Assembly (NCBI GenBank): GCA_037157565.1
Contig: JAZHRO010000014.1
Coordinates: 104,997,501 to 105,061,500 of the forward strand
DNA: 64,000 bases
Source of the DNA: Thalassia testudinum
Taxonomy: Eukaryota; Streptophyta; Magnoliopsida; Alismatales; Hydrocharitaceae
Direction: 5' to 3'
The position numbers and the translations under genes were made by a program. The notes below the pieces were generated by a model. It made no database searches and was not told the DNA's origin. It saw only the letters and a program-made list of their open reading frames with translations. Shown here piece after piece: positions 10,332-21,122 of the stretch; the first letter of the stretch is position 1; each line of letters starts with the position of its first letter.

Positions 10332-12078
10332 AGAGGTGGTTTTATCAGCTAACATAAGTGCATTTGTTTCTAGCACTATACCACCCAAAATGACTAACCC
10401 TGGAAAACCCTTCATATCTTGTGCCATAAAGGGATTCACCTTCAACAAAGCCCTTGTGGATCTAGGGTCTTCCATTAGCTTGATTCCTACCGCCCTTTTT
10501 GATCGCACCAAACTTGGAGATCTGCACCACACACCTGTCACCATTAGAATGGCAGATGGCTTCATCAAACTACCAAAGGGGGTAGTTCAGGATGTGATTA
10601 TTAAAGTGCAAGGTCTTAGCTTTCCAGTCGATTTTATTGTCTTGGACATGAATATATCGGAGAAGCTAAGTAATTCACCCATTATTCTGGGTCGACCTTT
10701 CTTGGCTACGGCCAATGCACGGATTGACTATTACTCAGGATGTATGGAGGTGAGTAGCAGCAATGAGAAGATTCACTTTGATATGTATGCAGCCACTAAG
10801 AAAACAAAGTCAGGGTACTTTCTGGATGATATGGAAAGTGAGTCGGAGGGTAATTCGGAAGAAACTATGGCAATTGACACCTGGGTAGAACCACACGACC
10901 CGAATCAACAATCCACTAGATCACGTAAGTCACCCTCCCTACCAGATCAAATCACTGATAATATGGTTGACTATCTTGATCGACCTAGCCCAATTCAAAC
11001 CCCTGCCCCTTGCAATGAATCCCAGATTACTCAATTGATCAAAATGATTCATGAAATAAAAGAAGCTAGTGTAAGAGAATATGATGATATAAGGAAAGAG
11101 CTTCATAGAATCCGGGATGAGCAACAAAAACCAGAAATGTTTGAATCTGGGTCAGGTGTGTCACAACGGATTTGCAATTCGGTGGTGGTCATGCAGGATT
11201 TTGTTGATCTAACACCCGAGGTGGATGATATTGATAACCCTATGGAAGCTGAGAATGGAGATTTATTTGAGAATCTTGATCTTGATATAGGGCCTGAGTA
11301 CCAATCATTTCATTTTGAGGAACCAAGCATTAAGGGACCTAAATATAATTTTGTTGTATTTGAGAATACCCATGGAGACATTGATGAATTAATTCAAATG
11401 ATGTCATACACGGAGCAACAAAATCAAAAAGACTGTAACAACTCCTCAATCAATGATTCAGCCCATTCCACTTTCATGGAGGGACTCACTACTAAATCTA
11501 ATGCCCAACTTCATCCAAGTGAGAAGAAGGAAATATCCCCTTATGAAATAGATATTCAAGAAATTGAAAGATTATTGGGGATAACGTATGATGAGTTATC
11601 AGAGGAAGCTAGGAATTTTGGGGAATCATGTGATAATTGGGAATTGGCATTGGACAATTTGGAAGAGATAAAAGAAGAAGATGAGACCCAAACATCTTTA
11701 GTAGAGACAGAGACCGATCACTGGACCTTGATTTCCAGATCTGACCACACTACTAGGGTCATGCCTTCCATTCATTATCAGGACCCATATGATTTCACCC
11801 CACACGACTCCACCCATACCCCTACCACCCACATTCTCCATCACCTCTTCGGGATGCCTTCACCTTCATTCCTTCCAGGCACCCGTATTTATCTGTCTTT
11901 CTTCTATAGCATCTGGCTACAGATAATCCCAAGCCCCATCTACATATTTTCCCGATTATTTGGACTTGGAATTCATGGACAGCTAGTTCGCATTTGCGGT
12001 CCACTGTTGGTGAATGAGACTAGAATTCTTATCATTTTACTTGCCATTCTCAATACTGTATTGGTATATCCTTTTTGA
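10315..12078 (+). CDS. Element A 587-aa protein: aspartic protease domain, acidic region, hydrophobic C-terminus
   Basis: This is the longest intact ORF in the window. Residues 1-160 form a retropepsin-like domain: active site ALVDLGSSISLIP with Asp49, and ILGRPFLATANARID at 124-138, which is the second conserved element of the family. Residues about 165-500 are strongly acidic and Ser/Glu/Asp rich, with a helical segment around 240-275, and have no domain I recognise. The last 60 or so residues are hydrophobic, with two membrane-like stretches (around YLSFFYSIWLQIIPSPIYIF and ILIILLAILNTVLVY). No RT follows. The conserved 3' motif lies 12 bases after the stop. The start could be further upstream if the A10 tract is an indel. 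The protease would process Gag-like products; the C-terminal half has no assigned role. The hydrophobic tail could be an env-like anchor or the result of frame drift. Confidence 0.75.
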   Translation: MTCTPKEVVLSANISAFVSSTIPPKMTNPGKPFISCAIKGFTFNKALVDLGSSISLIPTALFDRTKLGDLHHTPVTIRMADGFIKLPKGVVQDVIIKVQGLSFPVDFIVLDMNISEKLSNSPIILGRPFLATANARIDYYSGCMEVSSSNEKIHFDMYAATKKTKSGYFLDDMESESEGNSEETMAIDTWVEPHDPNQQSTRSRKSPSLPDQITDNMVDYLDRPSPIQTPAPCNESQITQLIKMIHEIKEASVREYDDIRKELHRIRDEQQKPEMFESGSGVSQRICNSVVVMQDFVDLTPEVDDIDNPMEAENGDLFENLDLDIGPEYQSFHFEEPSIKGPKYNFVVFENTHGDIDELIQMMSYTEQQNQKDCNNSSINDSAHSTFMEGLTTKSNAQLHPSEKKEISPYEIDIQEIERLLGITYDELSEEARNFGESCDNWELALDNLEEIKEEDETQTSLVETETDHWTLISRSDHTTRVMPSIHYQDPYDFTPHDSTHTPTTHILHHLFGMPSPSFLPGTRIYLSFFYSIWLQIIPSPIYIFSRLFGLGIHGQLVRICGPLLVNETRILIILLAILNTVLVYPF

Positions 12079-12090
12079 AGTGTACGCCCA

Positions 12091-12111
12091 GCTGGAGGCG
12101 TTAAACTCAGC
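12091..12111 (+). promoter_or_regulatory. Conserved post-ORF motif of element A
   Basis: GCTGGAGGCGTTAAACTCAG lies just after the stop. Elements B (32001) and D (40427) carry GCTGAAGGCATTA(A/T)A at the same relative place. It resembles the short motif found after the coding region of many Athila/Tat elements. Function unknown. Confidence 0.55.
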
Positions 12112-12324
12112 ACGTATAAATACCATTTCACCATCATCTATACATAACCATTTTTATACATAGCATATTTTTGTTTTAGCATATTTCCCTTTTCTATATT
12201 GTATGTTAACAGGTTAGCCGGTGCTGAATATAATTTCAGGAGCAATTACAGGTGATTTCTATCCATTCTCTCCCTGCAGCATTTATTTTCTTTTACATTC
12301 ATGCATGAGGACATGCAAGAACTT

Positions 12325-12339
12325 AGGCATGGGGGGGTA
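12325..12339 (+). promoter_or_regulatory. Central polypurine-like tract of element A
   Basis: AGGCATGGGGGGGTA follows ATGAGGACATGCAAGAACTT. It is nearly the same as the terminal PPT at 14080-14092 but sits 1.75 kb upstream of it. B and D have the same arrangement. Confidence 0.6.
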
Positions 12340-14056
12340 GATACAGAAAAACTGAAAAAAAAAATTTTGCCGACACTTAGGAAAACCTCGGAGCTGCATG
12401 CAAAATGTACTTTAGGATCTTAAATAAAAGAACAACCGACTCCACCTCCAATACTCTCATTGGAGCTAGAAATCGTTCGCAACAGCCACTTCTGACTCAC
12501 CCGCCCACCTTTTGTTCTAAATTTAGGGTCAAGCTGATTGTAACCCGATACGGGAAATTCACGAAGTACAAATTATATGAGGTTACATGTTTATAGCATA
12601 TATAGATATTGCATTCATGAATAAGATTATTTTATTAAGAGAATGCATTAGGGATTTTATCCTTTAGTTGATTCCTGTAATTTGGAATCCAGTACAACTT
12701 TTCACACACACGTAGAATTTGCAATGGATTCACGGTGAAGGCTGATAAATGTCCTCAGTTTGTCGAGAAGAAGCAATGCTTCTTCTCCTGAACCCTTGGA
12801 CAGTGTTTTGGGAGTCAGGCAGATTTTCTTCCAAAAATCCACCAAATAGTGTGAGATGAGAGTAGAGTATACTGGTGCTCTAAGATTAGTGCAAGAAATC
12901 TGGAATCCTAGATAATTAGGTGATGATACTTAGAGATTAGGCATAGTTTTCGCTCTCGGTTCCAGCGTATACATTTTTGTGTGAAATATTGAGAGCCACC
13001 GAATAAGGCAAATACGCAGAGAGCGAGTTTTCATAAAACTAGGGCTAAGGTGGATGGTTACGACCATTCTTTACGGAATCCTTAGCGGAAGGAGGGTATT
13101 GATGTTAAGGTCAGAAATACACCATCCTATCCATCTCTCCCGGTGCCGTGAGTAGGCACTTCCACCAAATAAACCACCCAATGTCTCTTGAGTACCACCA
13201 ATCCCCAATAATGCCTCCTTAATAAAGTTCATGGATGTATGCAAGTTGTGTTATGCTGAAAAAAAAATTAAAAAAAAAGAGAGAAAAAGAAAAAGAAAAA
13301 GAATGATGAAAAGAAAGAAAAACTGAAAAAAAAAATTAGAAAAAGAAGAAAAAAGAAGAAAAGAATGAATATTTAGTGTTTATCAAGGCAATACCACCAA
13401 ATAAAATTGAGTTCCACCAAATATGGCCTTAACCTATTTTTCTTGTGTTTCTGACCGCCCGAATACTGGCTGAGGAATCCCGACTTAGTGTTAGGGTTAT
13501 GAGAACTCAATTAAAGTGTTAATGCCTAGTGAGACCACCAAATACAGATCCTATGTGCGAATCTGGTGAGGTTGTTAGCTCTAAGAAAAAGAAAGAAAAA
13601 GAGTAAGAGAGAATGAATACAAAGGAATCAAAAGGGAGCATAGTTTTTCTCGTCTTTCTCTGAGTTGAGTTACTTAGTAATCCGGGAATATAGATTCTGT
13701 AGTACTAGTCTCTATGTAGCACTAAGTGAGAATGAGCCACCAAATATATAATCCTTTCCCTCAAAGATTCTCTACCTAAGCCCAAAGTCGGGGTGAAATT
13801 CATAGAATATCTTGAATACCCCGAGGGAAGAAATCCGCCTATCCCGCTAGAATTTTTATTAGGGGTCAAGTACAGGCTTTAGAGGTGTATTAGTTTTCAC
13901 TCGAACCCGTTGCAAAAGCTACATAGCTACAACTTCACGATTGTCTGGATTTCTAGAGCATAGGATGAAAACAAAAAGGAGAAAAATCTCTATGCAAACA
14001 CTTGATAAAATAACCAGTCCCTTAGGGACCCTTGCTGTAAATAATTTAGTCTTGCA
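12340..14056 (+). other. Element A non-coding 3' tail with CCACCAAATA repeats
   Basis: There is no supportable ORF between the central and terminal purine tracts. It contains seven copies of CCACC(A/G)AATA at 12839, 12996, 13162, 13394, 13414, 13535 and 13737, and an A-rich simple-sequence block at 13258-13362. The reason for conserving it is unknown. Confidence 0.7.
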
Positions 14057-14092
14057 TTTGCTAGAGACTAGCAAAGTTTAGGCATGGGGGCA
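14057..14092 (+). promoter_or_regulatory. Element A pre-PPT hairpin and polypurine tract
   Basis: TTTGCTAG-AGA-CTAGCAAA (14057-14075) is a perfect 8-bp stem with a 3-nt loop. It is followed by AGGCATGGGGGCA (14080-14092), which abuts the LTR2 start TGATTG. The PPT primes plus-strand DNA synthesis. Confidence 0.8.
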
Positions 14093-15605
14093 TGATTGCA
14101 CAGCAATCATGGGTCCTAATCAACCTAAATAATGTCTGAACCTATCTTAAATTGTGGATATTGCACTCATATCTTGCATATCATGCATTGCATCAGTCTA
14201 TTTAGAATAAGATGAGATATCCTGCTAGTTAATGGTTTTTATTGCTATTTACAGATAATAAAGTGATCCAGGATGGAGATAGTGGAATAAAGCAATAAAG
14301 GAAGAAGAAGACTGATAAAGATAAGAGGAGTGAGGAGGATAGCCTTATCCCTACCCTTAGAAACCCTAGGATAGCCTTCCCAAACCCAAAAAAACCTCCA
14401 TTAGGGCAACTTAGCCTCAAAACCCAAACATGGATAGCACTATCCATGTTCCTATCCCTCTCCCAAACACTTACAAACCAAAACTAACCTTAGAAAACAT
14501 AAAACCCACTCTCCAACACCTTTTAGGACGTCCAGACATCTGGCTGGACGTCTGATTTCTGCAGAATAACAATCCAGGAAGCCAAAACTCATATTGACAT
14601 AGAATTGGACGTCTAATTTAGTGTCCAGACGTCCAATTTTGTAGTATAAGACGTCTGACCACTATCCTGGACGCCTGATACTGCTGTCTGGTTCCTGATT
14701 TTGGTGTTGGAAGCCCTATCTTGCCTATTTTGACCTAGGAACCCCACCGGACACCCTAGGAAACCTAAGTAGGGACCTCTTAAGCCTAGTCCACTATCCA
14801 TAGCCCTACTTGTCCTATCCCTAACCCAATTGAACCATCCCATACCTAATTGGGTGCATCTACAGTTGATCGGGTGCACTCGAGCCCAATTAGATCCACC
14901 CAAGATCTAATTAACTCATACCTATTAGGGTTACCCTAGCCTAATCACATGCACACATCTAATTAGACTTGACCTAGACCTAATTAGGTTCACTCCTACC
15001 CAATTAGACTTTCCTAAGCCTAATTAGGTCCATACCCACTTAATCTAGATTGACCCAACCTATTTAGCACCTAATCCTACCAAAACCCACAACCTAGCCC
15101 AACGAAAAACACACATCCACACACACACGCACACCTTCCCATTTTACTCCCACCAAACCCATGCACACTCTCTTGGAAACCCTAACAACTTGTGTCAAAC
15201 CTAGATCCAAAAATTGTGACATTGGCTATTTTTGGAGCCACAAAAAGTGGCAACCAAATGGAGCCTTCCATAAGGGCAAAGAGAGAGCTACGAAATGGGA
15301 CCATCTCTCCATACACTCTCCCATCCATACTCTCCACTCTAAACTTGCTTCCACCCTCCAAAACCTTAAGGCCGTCCTCCTCATCCTCCTCCAAGGCTCC
15401 ATGGACGGCTAGCTAGAGAAGCTTCTTTCCAAAGCTTCAAGGACGGCCATTGGTAGAGAAAGGGAGCAATACCCTCCTCTCTCCACTTGGGTGCACTAGC
15501 CCCCATCTTCTTCTTCTTCTTGGACGGCCATGAAGGCTCACCCATAGCCTCTTGTGGCCGGCCATCTCTTTTGGTAGGCGTGTAGACGAGTTTGCATACC
15601 CAAGG

Positions 15606-18328
15606 TGTTGTCGACGATTTTGTGCGGGTTTAAAGGATGTCACGTTGTAGTATAACCAACAAAACGTCTAAACAAATATAAAGAATTTTATTACTCGAAG
15701 ACTGAAGTATCCGAGGTCGAACACGGGGAGCAATCTCAGTACTTTGTAAAACCAAAGAATACAACTGTTTAAATGCAAATATAACTCATTCAAAGAGAGA
15801 ATTAAAAAAAAAAGGATTTGGAAAAAAAATAGAATTAGACGTCTGATTTGTGTATCAGACGTCTTAAATGTGATCTCTCTTTCTCTCTTCTTCGTGGCTC
15901 TTCTCCCTTCTTTGCTTCTGGTATCTTTCCTTCTTCTCCTGCCTTGCCTTTCTTCTTTCTTCTTCTTCTTCTTTTTCTTCTGCTCTCTTTGCAGTCTTCC
16001 CTTGTCTTCTTCTTCGTTCTTCTCTCTCTTCTGCCTTGTCTTCCTTCTTCTTCTCTGCGAAGAATTCTCCTTTCACTGCTACACAGCCTCTTCTTTCTTC
16101 TCTTCCTGTTCTGCAGCCACTAAGTGTTCGCTGCCTGGGACAGTTCTTCCTTCCTGCACACACCACACAGTAGCAAAAACCTACCCCCGTCCCTCTACCC
16201 AAGCGTCTCTCTCTCTCTGAAGCAATGCACTCACGGACGCTCTCCCAGAGCCACACGGATAGACGGGTCGGGTTCGCACCCGGGACCAGGCGCACCGGCA
16301 AGTGGTGATGCGCGAGGAGTGCGTAGGTCTAGGTCGGGTCGGGTCAGCCAGATCCGCGAGGTCAAGCTGCGGACGAGGCGTGTGAGGGCAGTGAGGGACC
16401 TCACCCCTGTGCTTACGGAGGCAACCGGCTTAAAGCACAAATACAATTTATAGCGTACCTGAGTGCTGCAATCCCACGATGTTGGACTAAAGGTGCCGCC
16501 CTGATTTCACGCGCGCCCGCAGACTCTCGTATGCAATTGCCCAAGCTATTGACTCTGCTGGCGCTACTGGCTGGCCTTGGTTGCTTCGCGACACTTGCGA
16601 GAATCTGCTGCACCTGCCGCCTGGGAAGCCTGACGCCTGCTGCTGCTCCAAGCTCCCTGCTGCTTCAGCTGTTAATGGCGGCTGGGGCTTACACCTGACA
16701 TCCAACAGAATGGCCTATTGGCCCAATCAAAATAGTTGGAAACCTTCGCCGCAGCACGGCGAAGGCGGTGGGTGATGCTGCAGGTTGCCGGTCGGCCTAG
16801 GCGTGCGTGCCTAGGTCAACCTGTGGCCGGAGATGGTGGGTTGGTCGGGGGGTGCTTGTGGAGGTCTGGAGTGGCAGTGATGGGGTGGAATGGGTTCCTG
16901 GTGGTGAGGCGGAGCTCTCGAGGTGGTTGGCGAGCCGTGTGGAGTGGCGGAGTGGTGTGGGCGGCTCGCCGGAGTGAGGTCGGAGGCGAGGAAGATGGAG
17001 GCGGTTAGGTACTGTCGAGGGGTAATCAAGTAAAATAGTTGGGGGAAAAAGAGAGAGGAGAGGATGGAGAACGTATCTGTGGTTGTCTGGAAGGAAGGAA
17101 GGCGGTGGAGAGGACGGCTCGTAACTGCCGTCGTCGGGGAAGAAAGACCCTGAGGGAGGAAGCGGCGACGAAGACGAGGTCAGAAGCGCACGCGCGGGGT
17201 ACAGCGCGACACGGGAGGAAGCGGCGGAGAGGACTCTGCTGCTGGTATGGCAGCAGAGCGACGAGAAGGAGGGGAGGAGGTCGCCGGAGCTTGTGGGTCG
17301 TTTGGCCGGAGATGGGAGAGGGAGGAATTTGGAAGGGATCTCCGTCAAAATCAAGCTTGCCTTCTGCGGCAGGGTCTGGGGTGTCTTTTATAGGTGCTGG
17401 CCACACCTACCAGCGCGTGGAGACCGCGCAATTAGGTCTGCCGACTCGCCGGAGTTGGAAGGAAGGTGGATACCCGAATCTCTCATGCGTTCGCACGAGA
17501 GATTCGGTTCACACCAGCGATTGTAATTGGCTTTATAAGGAAGGGAATTCCTCAGAGAATCCTCCTTCCATTTCTGGGAGGGAATCTCTGAGGGATTAGA
17601 GAGCAATCTCTCTCGAAACTTCGCCGGAGCTCGGTTCTGCCCTAGCAATGGCGGTAGGACCGGTTTGCAAAGGAGGCGAAGAACCTAGGGGGCTCTCTGC
17701 AAAGGTATTCAAAAGATAGGGACCAATTTGTGATTTGGGTGTACTAAATTGCAAAGTAGGTCGAGATGACCTCTCCTTAGGTCCAAATTTTGGTAAAAAC
17801 CTAATTTGGACCTAAGGAATACAATGGTGAAGTTGGATTTTAGGTTTGACCTCGTTTGACTGGACATTTTGCGTAAAGACCCAAATTAGGTTAATTGAAG
17901 AGCTAGGACCCTAATCTAGGTCAAACCAGGTTCCAAAGGCCAAATTAAGTGTTCTAAACCCTAGAGGATTTTTTCCATGATTTGTAGAGGGTTTACTTGC
18001 TTTTTGTTCTGACCTGAACCTTGTTAATTTAAGCGGGTCTGTTTTAGGGTTACCAAGTGTCATTTAGTTCCTAGATTGCACATGAACCCATTTCTGATTG
18101 ACTCAACCCTCTTTTTATCTCATTTGGACCATTTGACCTATGTTTTGCTTCTGAGAAATCCCGTTTATGTACTGCAATGGTAAAATTGCAGTTTTAACCT
18201 TTATTTCATATTTTCTTCTCAGAGCACTTGTTCCTTCAGTTAGGCCTTCTTCCAGGTTATGTAGGAGCTTTTATCTTCTTTATTGGGTAAAAGTGAGCTA
18301 GTTATGGCTCATGATGAGGCTCTCATCA
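15606..18328 (-). mobile_element. C': solo LTR of family C inserted in element A LTR2
   Basis: Flanked by CAAGG (15601-15605 and 18329-18333). On the minus strand it begins TGATGAGAGCCTCATCA (18328 leftward, a 7-bp-arm palindrome) and ends in ACAACA at 15606. Length is 2.72 kb. The interior is GC-rich (16130-17460), with a pyrimidine block at 15855-16060 and two AGACGTCT motifs at 15837-15868. No PBS, PPT or coding domain is present, so it is read as a solo LTR left by recombination. Open frames of up to 186 codons in the GC-rich part look like compositional artefacts. Confidence 0.8.
17385..17392 (-). promoter_or_regulatory. TATA box in solo LTR C'
   Basis: CCTATAAAAGAC on the minus strand, at the 3' edge of the GC-rich segment when read leftward. 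This is a plausible U3 core promoter. Confidence 0.45.
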
Positions 18329-18858
18329 CAAGGTCTAGCCTACACCCTCACACAAGGCCGATGGCCCTAGTGGCAACTTTCCGGCGTGAGGGATTTTCTT
18401 CTATTTATATACTTTCTAGTGTAGATGATGTGTGATAATTTTTTATGCATAAATAATTTCATGATCTTTCTGTGATTGATTGTCCTCATGTTTGCTTGCC
18501 TATATGATACTTTGGTTTGTTCACACCATGCACGGCCACCATGGCCTCATTTAGATGCACATAGTCACATAGGTTTTTGCTAGTTTATCTAGATCTAGGT
18601 TTCAATTTGCTTTTTAAAATAAAAAATCAAAAACACAAAAAGACAAAAATAGTAGCTTAGGTTAGATTTAGGTTATAAAAGTCAATCCAAATCTTGATTC
18701 ATTTTCACGCCTCCCAAAGACGAACGACCGGGACTCAAGTTCTAAAAAGAATAAAGATCTATGAGAGTTTCGTTATCACAAATATCTTTGACGAGTGATT
18801 TTTGCGACTATACTACGATTTCCAACGATTTCAAAATACGTGATTTCCACTCCCATCA

Positions 18859-20885
18859 CACAGCAATCATGGGTCCTAATCAACCTAAATAATGTCTGAA
18901 CCTATCTTAAATTGTGGATATTGCACTCATATCCTACATATCATACATTGCATCAGTCTATTTAGAATAAGATGAGATATCCTGCTAGTTAATGATTTTT
19001 ATTGCTATTTACAGATAATAAAGTGATCCAGGATGGAGATAGTGGAATAAAGCAATAAAGGAAGAAGAAGACTGATCCAGATAAGAATAGTGAGGAGGAT
19101 AGCCTTATCCCTACCCTTAGAAACCCTAGGACAGCCTTCCCAAACCCAAAACAACCTCCATTAGGGCACCTTAGCCTCAAAACCCAAACATGGATAGCAC
19201 TATCCATGTTCCTATCCCTCTCCCAAACACTTACGAACCAAAACCAACCTTAGAAAACATAAAACCCACTCTCCAGCACCTTTTAGGACGGCCAGACATC
19301 TGGCTGGACGTCTGATTTCTGCAGAATAACAATCCAGGAAGCTAAAACTCATATTGACATAGAATTAGACGTCTAATTTAGTGTCCAGACATCCAATTTT
19401 GTAGTATAAGACGTCTGACCACTATCCTGGATGTTTGATACTGCTGTCTGGTTCCTGATTTTGGTGTTGGAAGCCCTAGCTTGCCTATTTTGACCTAGGA
19501 ACCCCACCGGACACCCTAGGAAACCTAAGTAGAGACCTCCTAAGCCTAGTCCACTATCCATAGCCCTACTTGTCCTATCCCCAACCCAATTGAACCATCC
19601 CAACCTAATTGGGTGCATCTACAGCTGATCGGGTGCACCCGAGCCCAATTAGATCCACCCAGGATCTAATTAACTCATACCTATTAGGGTTACCCTAGCC
19701 TAATCACATGCACACATCTAATTAGACTTGACCTAGACCTAATTAGGTTCACTCCTACCCAATTAGACTTTCCTAAGCCTAATTAGGTCCACACCCACTT
19801 AATCTAGATTGACCCAACCTATTTAGCACCTAATCCTACCAAAACCCACAACCTAGCCCTACGAAAAACACACTCCCACACACACATGCACACCTTCCCA
19901 TTTTACTCCCACCAAACCCATGCACACTCTCTGGGAAACCCTAACAACTTGTGTCAAACCTAGATCCAAAAATTGTGGCATTGGCTATTTTTGGAGCCAC
20001 CAAAAGTGGCAACCAAATGGAGCCTTCCATAAAGGGCAAAGAGAGAGCTACGAAATTGGACCCTCTCCATACACTCTCCCATCCATACTCTCCACTCTAA
20101 ACTTGCTTCCACCCTCCAAAACCTTAAGGTCGTCCTCCTCATCCTCCTCCAAGGCTCCATGGACGGCTAGCTAGAGAAGCTTCTCTCCAAAGCTTCAAGG
20201 ACGGCCATTGGTAGAGAAAGGGAGCAACACCCTCCTCTCTCCACTTGGGTGCACTAGCCCCCATCTTCTTCTTCTTGGACAGCCATGAAGGCTCACCCAT
20301 AGCCTCTTGTGGCCGGCCATCTCTTTTGGTAGGCGTGTAGACGGGTTTGCACACCCAAGGTCTAGCCTACACCCTCACATAAGGCCGATGGCCCTAGTGG
20401 CAACTTTCCGGCGTGAGGGATTTTCTTCTATTTATACGCTTTCTAGTGTAGATGATGTGTGATAATTTTTTTATGCATAAATAATTTCATGATGTTTCTG
20501 TGATTGATTGTCCTCATGTTTGCTTGCCTATATGACACTTTGGTTTGTTCACACCATGCACGGCCACCATGGCCTCATTTAGATGCACATAGTCACTTAG
20601 GTTTTGCTAGTTTATCTAGATCTAGGTTTCAATTCGCTTTTCGAAATAAAAAATCAAAAACACAAAAAGACAAAAATAGTAGCTTAGGTTAGATTTAGGT
20701 TATAAAAGCCGATCTAAATCTCGATTCCTTTTCACGCCTCCCAGAGACGAACGACCGGGACTCAAGTTCTAGAAAGAATAAAGATCTATGAGAGTTTTGT
20801 TATCACAAATATCTTTGACGACTGGTTTTTGCGACTATACTACGATTTCCAACGATTTCAAAATACGCGATTTCCACACTCGTCA
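18859..20885 (+). repeat. Element A LTR3, head-to-tail with LTR2
   Basis: A 2.03 kb LTR that starts at CACAGCAATCA, lacking the first six bases (TGATTG) seen in the other copies, and ends CACTCGTCA before the AAAAC duplication. The exact junction with LTR2 is ambiguous by several bases. TATAAAAG is at about 20701, and the GACGTC motifs are at about 19287-19440. Confidence 0.85.
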
Positions 20886-20890
20886 AAAAC
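20886..20890. repeat. Target-site duplication AAAAC, right copy, of element A
   Basis: Matches 6101-6105. G1 gag codons continue immediately beyond. Confidence 0.85.
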
Positions 20891-21122
20891 CAAGCCCATG
20901 AAAATGTTTATTCAAGCTTAAAACCTGGGACTTGATTTCCATGTCACCAGGTGGAATCTAGACACCGGGACGTTCTCCATAATTCGTAGGATCATAAAAA
21001 TCCTTTAAGGGCTGAGCGCCCTGACCATTCATTCGCTGGAACTATGCTTGCATTTGCTGCAATTGTTCCAGCTGCCTTTGTAGTATCTCATGCTGATTCT
21101 GAGGAGGTGATTGATCAACCAT
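20891..21122 (-). pseudogene. G1 gag N-terminal part
   Basis: The minus-strand ATG is at 21122. The product begins MVDQSPPQNQHEILQRQLEQ, a Gln-rich helical segment, and continues with PLKDFYDPTNYGERPGV and a stop, then a stretch ending FHGLG at the element A junction. Two in-frame stops are present. The PLKDF-like element is commonly seen near the start of Athila/Tat Gag. The distal gag is at 4699-6105. Confidence 0.7.

Larger units (their letters stand above)
14093..18858 (+). repeat. Element A LTR2, split by solo LTR C'
   Basis: The left part is 14093-15605 and the right part 18334-18858, with a CAAGG duplication around the insert. Without the insert it is about 2.04 kb, the same as LTR1 and LTR3. 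It ends CTCCCATCA, where the other copies end CTCGTCA, and runs directly into LTR3 without internal sequence. Confidence 0.85.
6106..20885 (+). mobile_element. Element A: non-autonomous Athila-like LTR retrotransposon with three LTRs
   Basis: The structure is LTR1 (6106-8138), PBS (8141-8158), leader, gag-like ORF, a 587-codon ORF with a protease domain, a non-coding tail, PPT (to 14092), LTR2 (14093-18858, split by C') and LTR3 (18859-20885) directly abutting LTR2. All three LTRs are about 2.03 kb. No reverse transcriptase, RNase H or integrase is present, so it would need those in trans. The AAAAC duplication brackets the whole. It sits inside G1 gag in the opposite orientation. Confidence 0.85.

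Noticed and set aside
11880..12078. Possibility that the hydrophobic tail of the element A ORF is a classical retroviral envelope
   Set aside because: No signal peptide, no separate env ORF, no furin-like site or cysteine pattern. It stays a hydrophobic tail of unknown meaning.
15848..16301. Overlapping ORFs on both strands, Leu/Ser/Phe-rich or Arg/Glu-rich, in C'
   Set aside because: Produced by a TTC/TCT pyrimidine block and GC-rich sequence. Both strands and several frames are open at once, which indicates composition rather than coding.
16736..17599. ORFs of up to 186 codons on both strands in the GC-rich part of C'
   Set aside because: High GC lowers stop frequency. The products are Arg/Gly- or Pro/Ser-rich, lack recognisable domains and are not matched by an open frame in the related LTR C.
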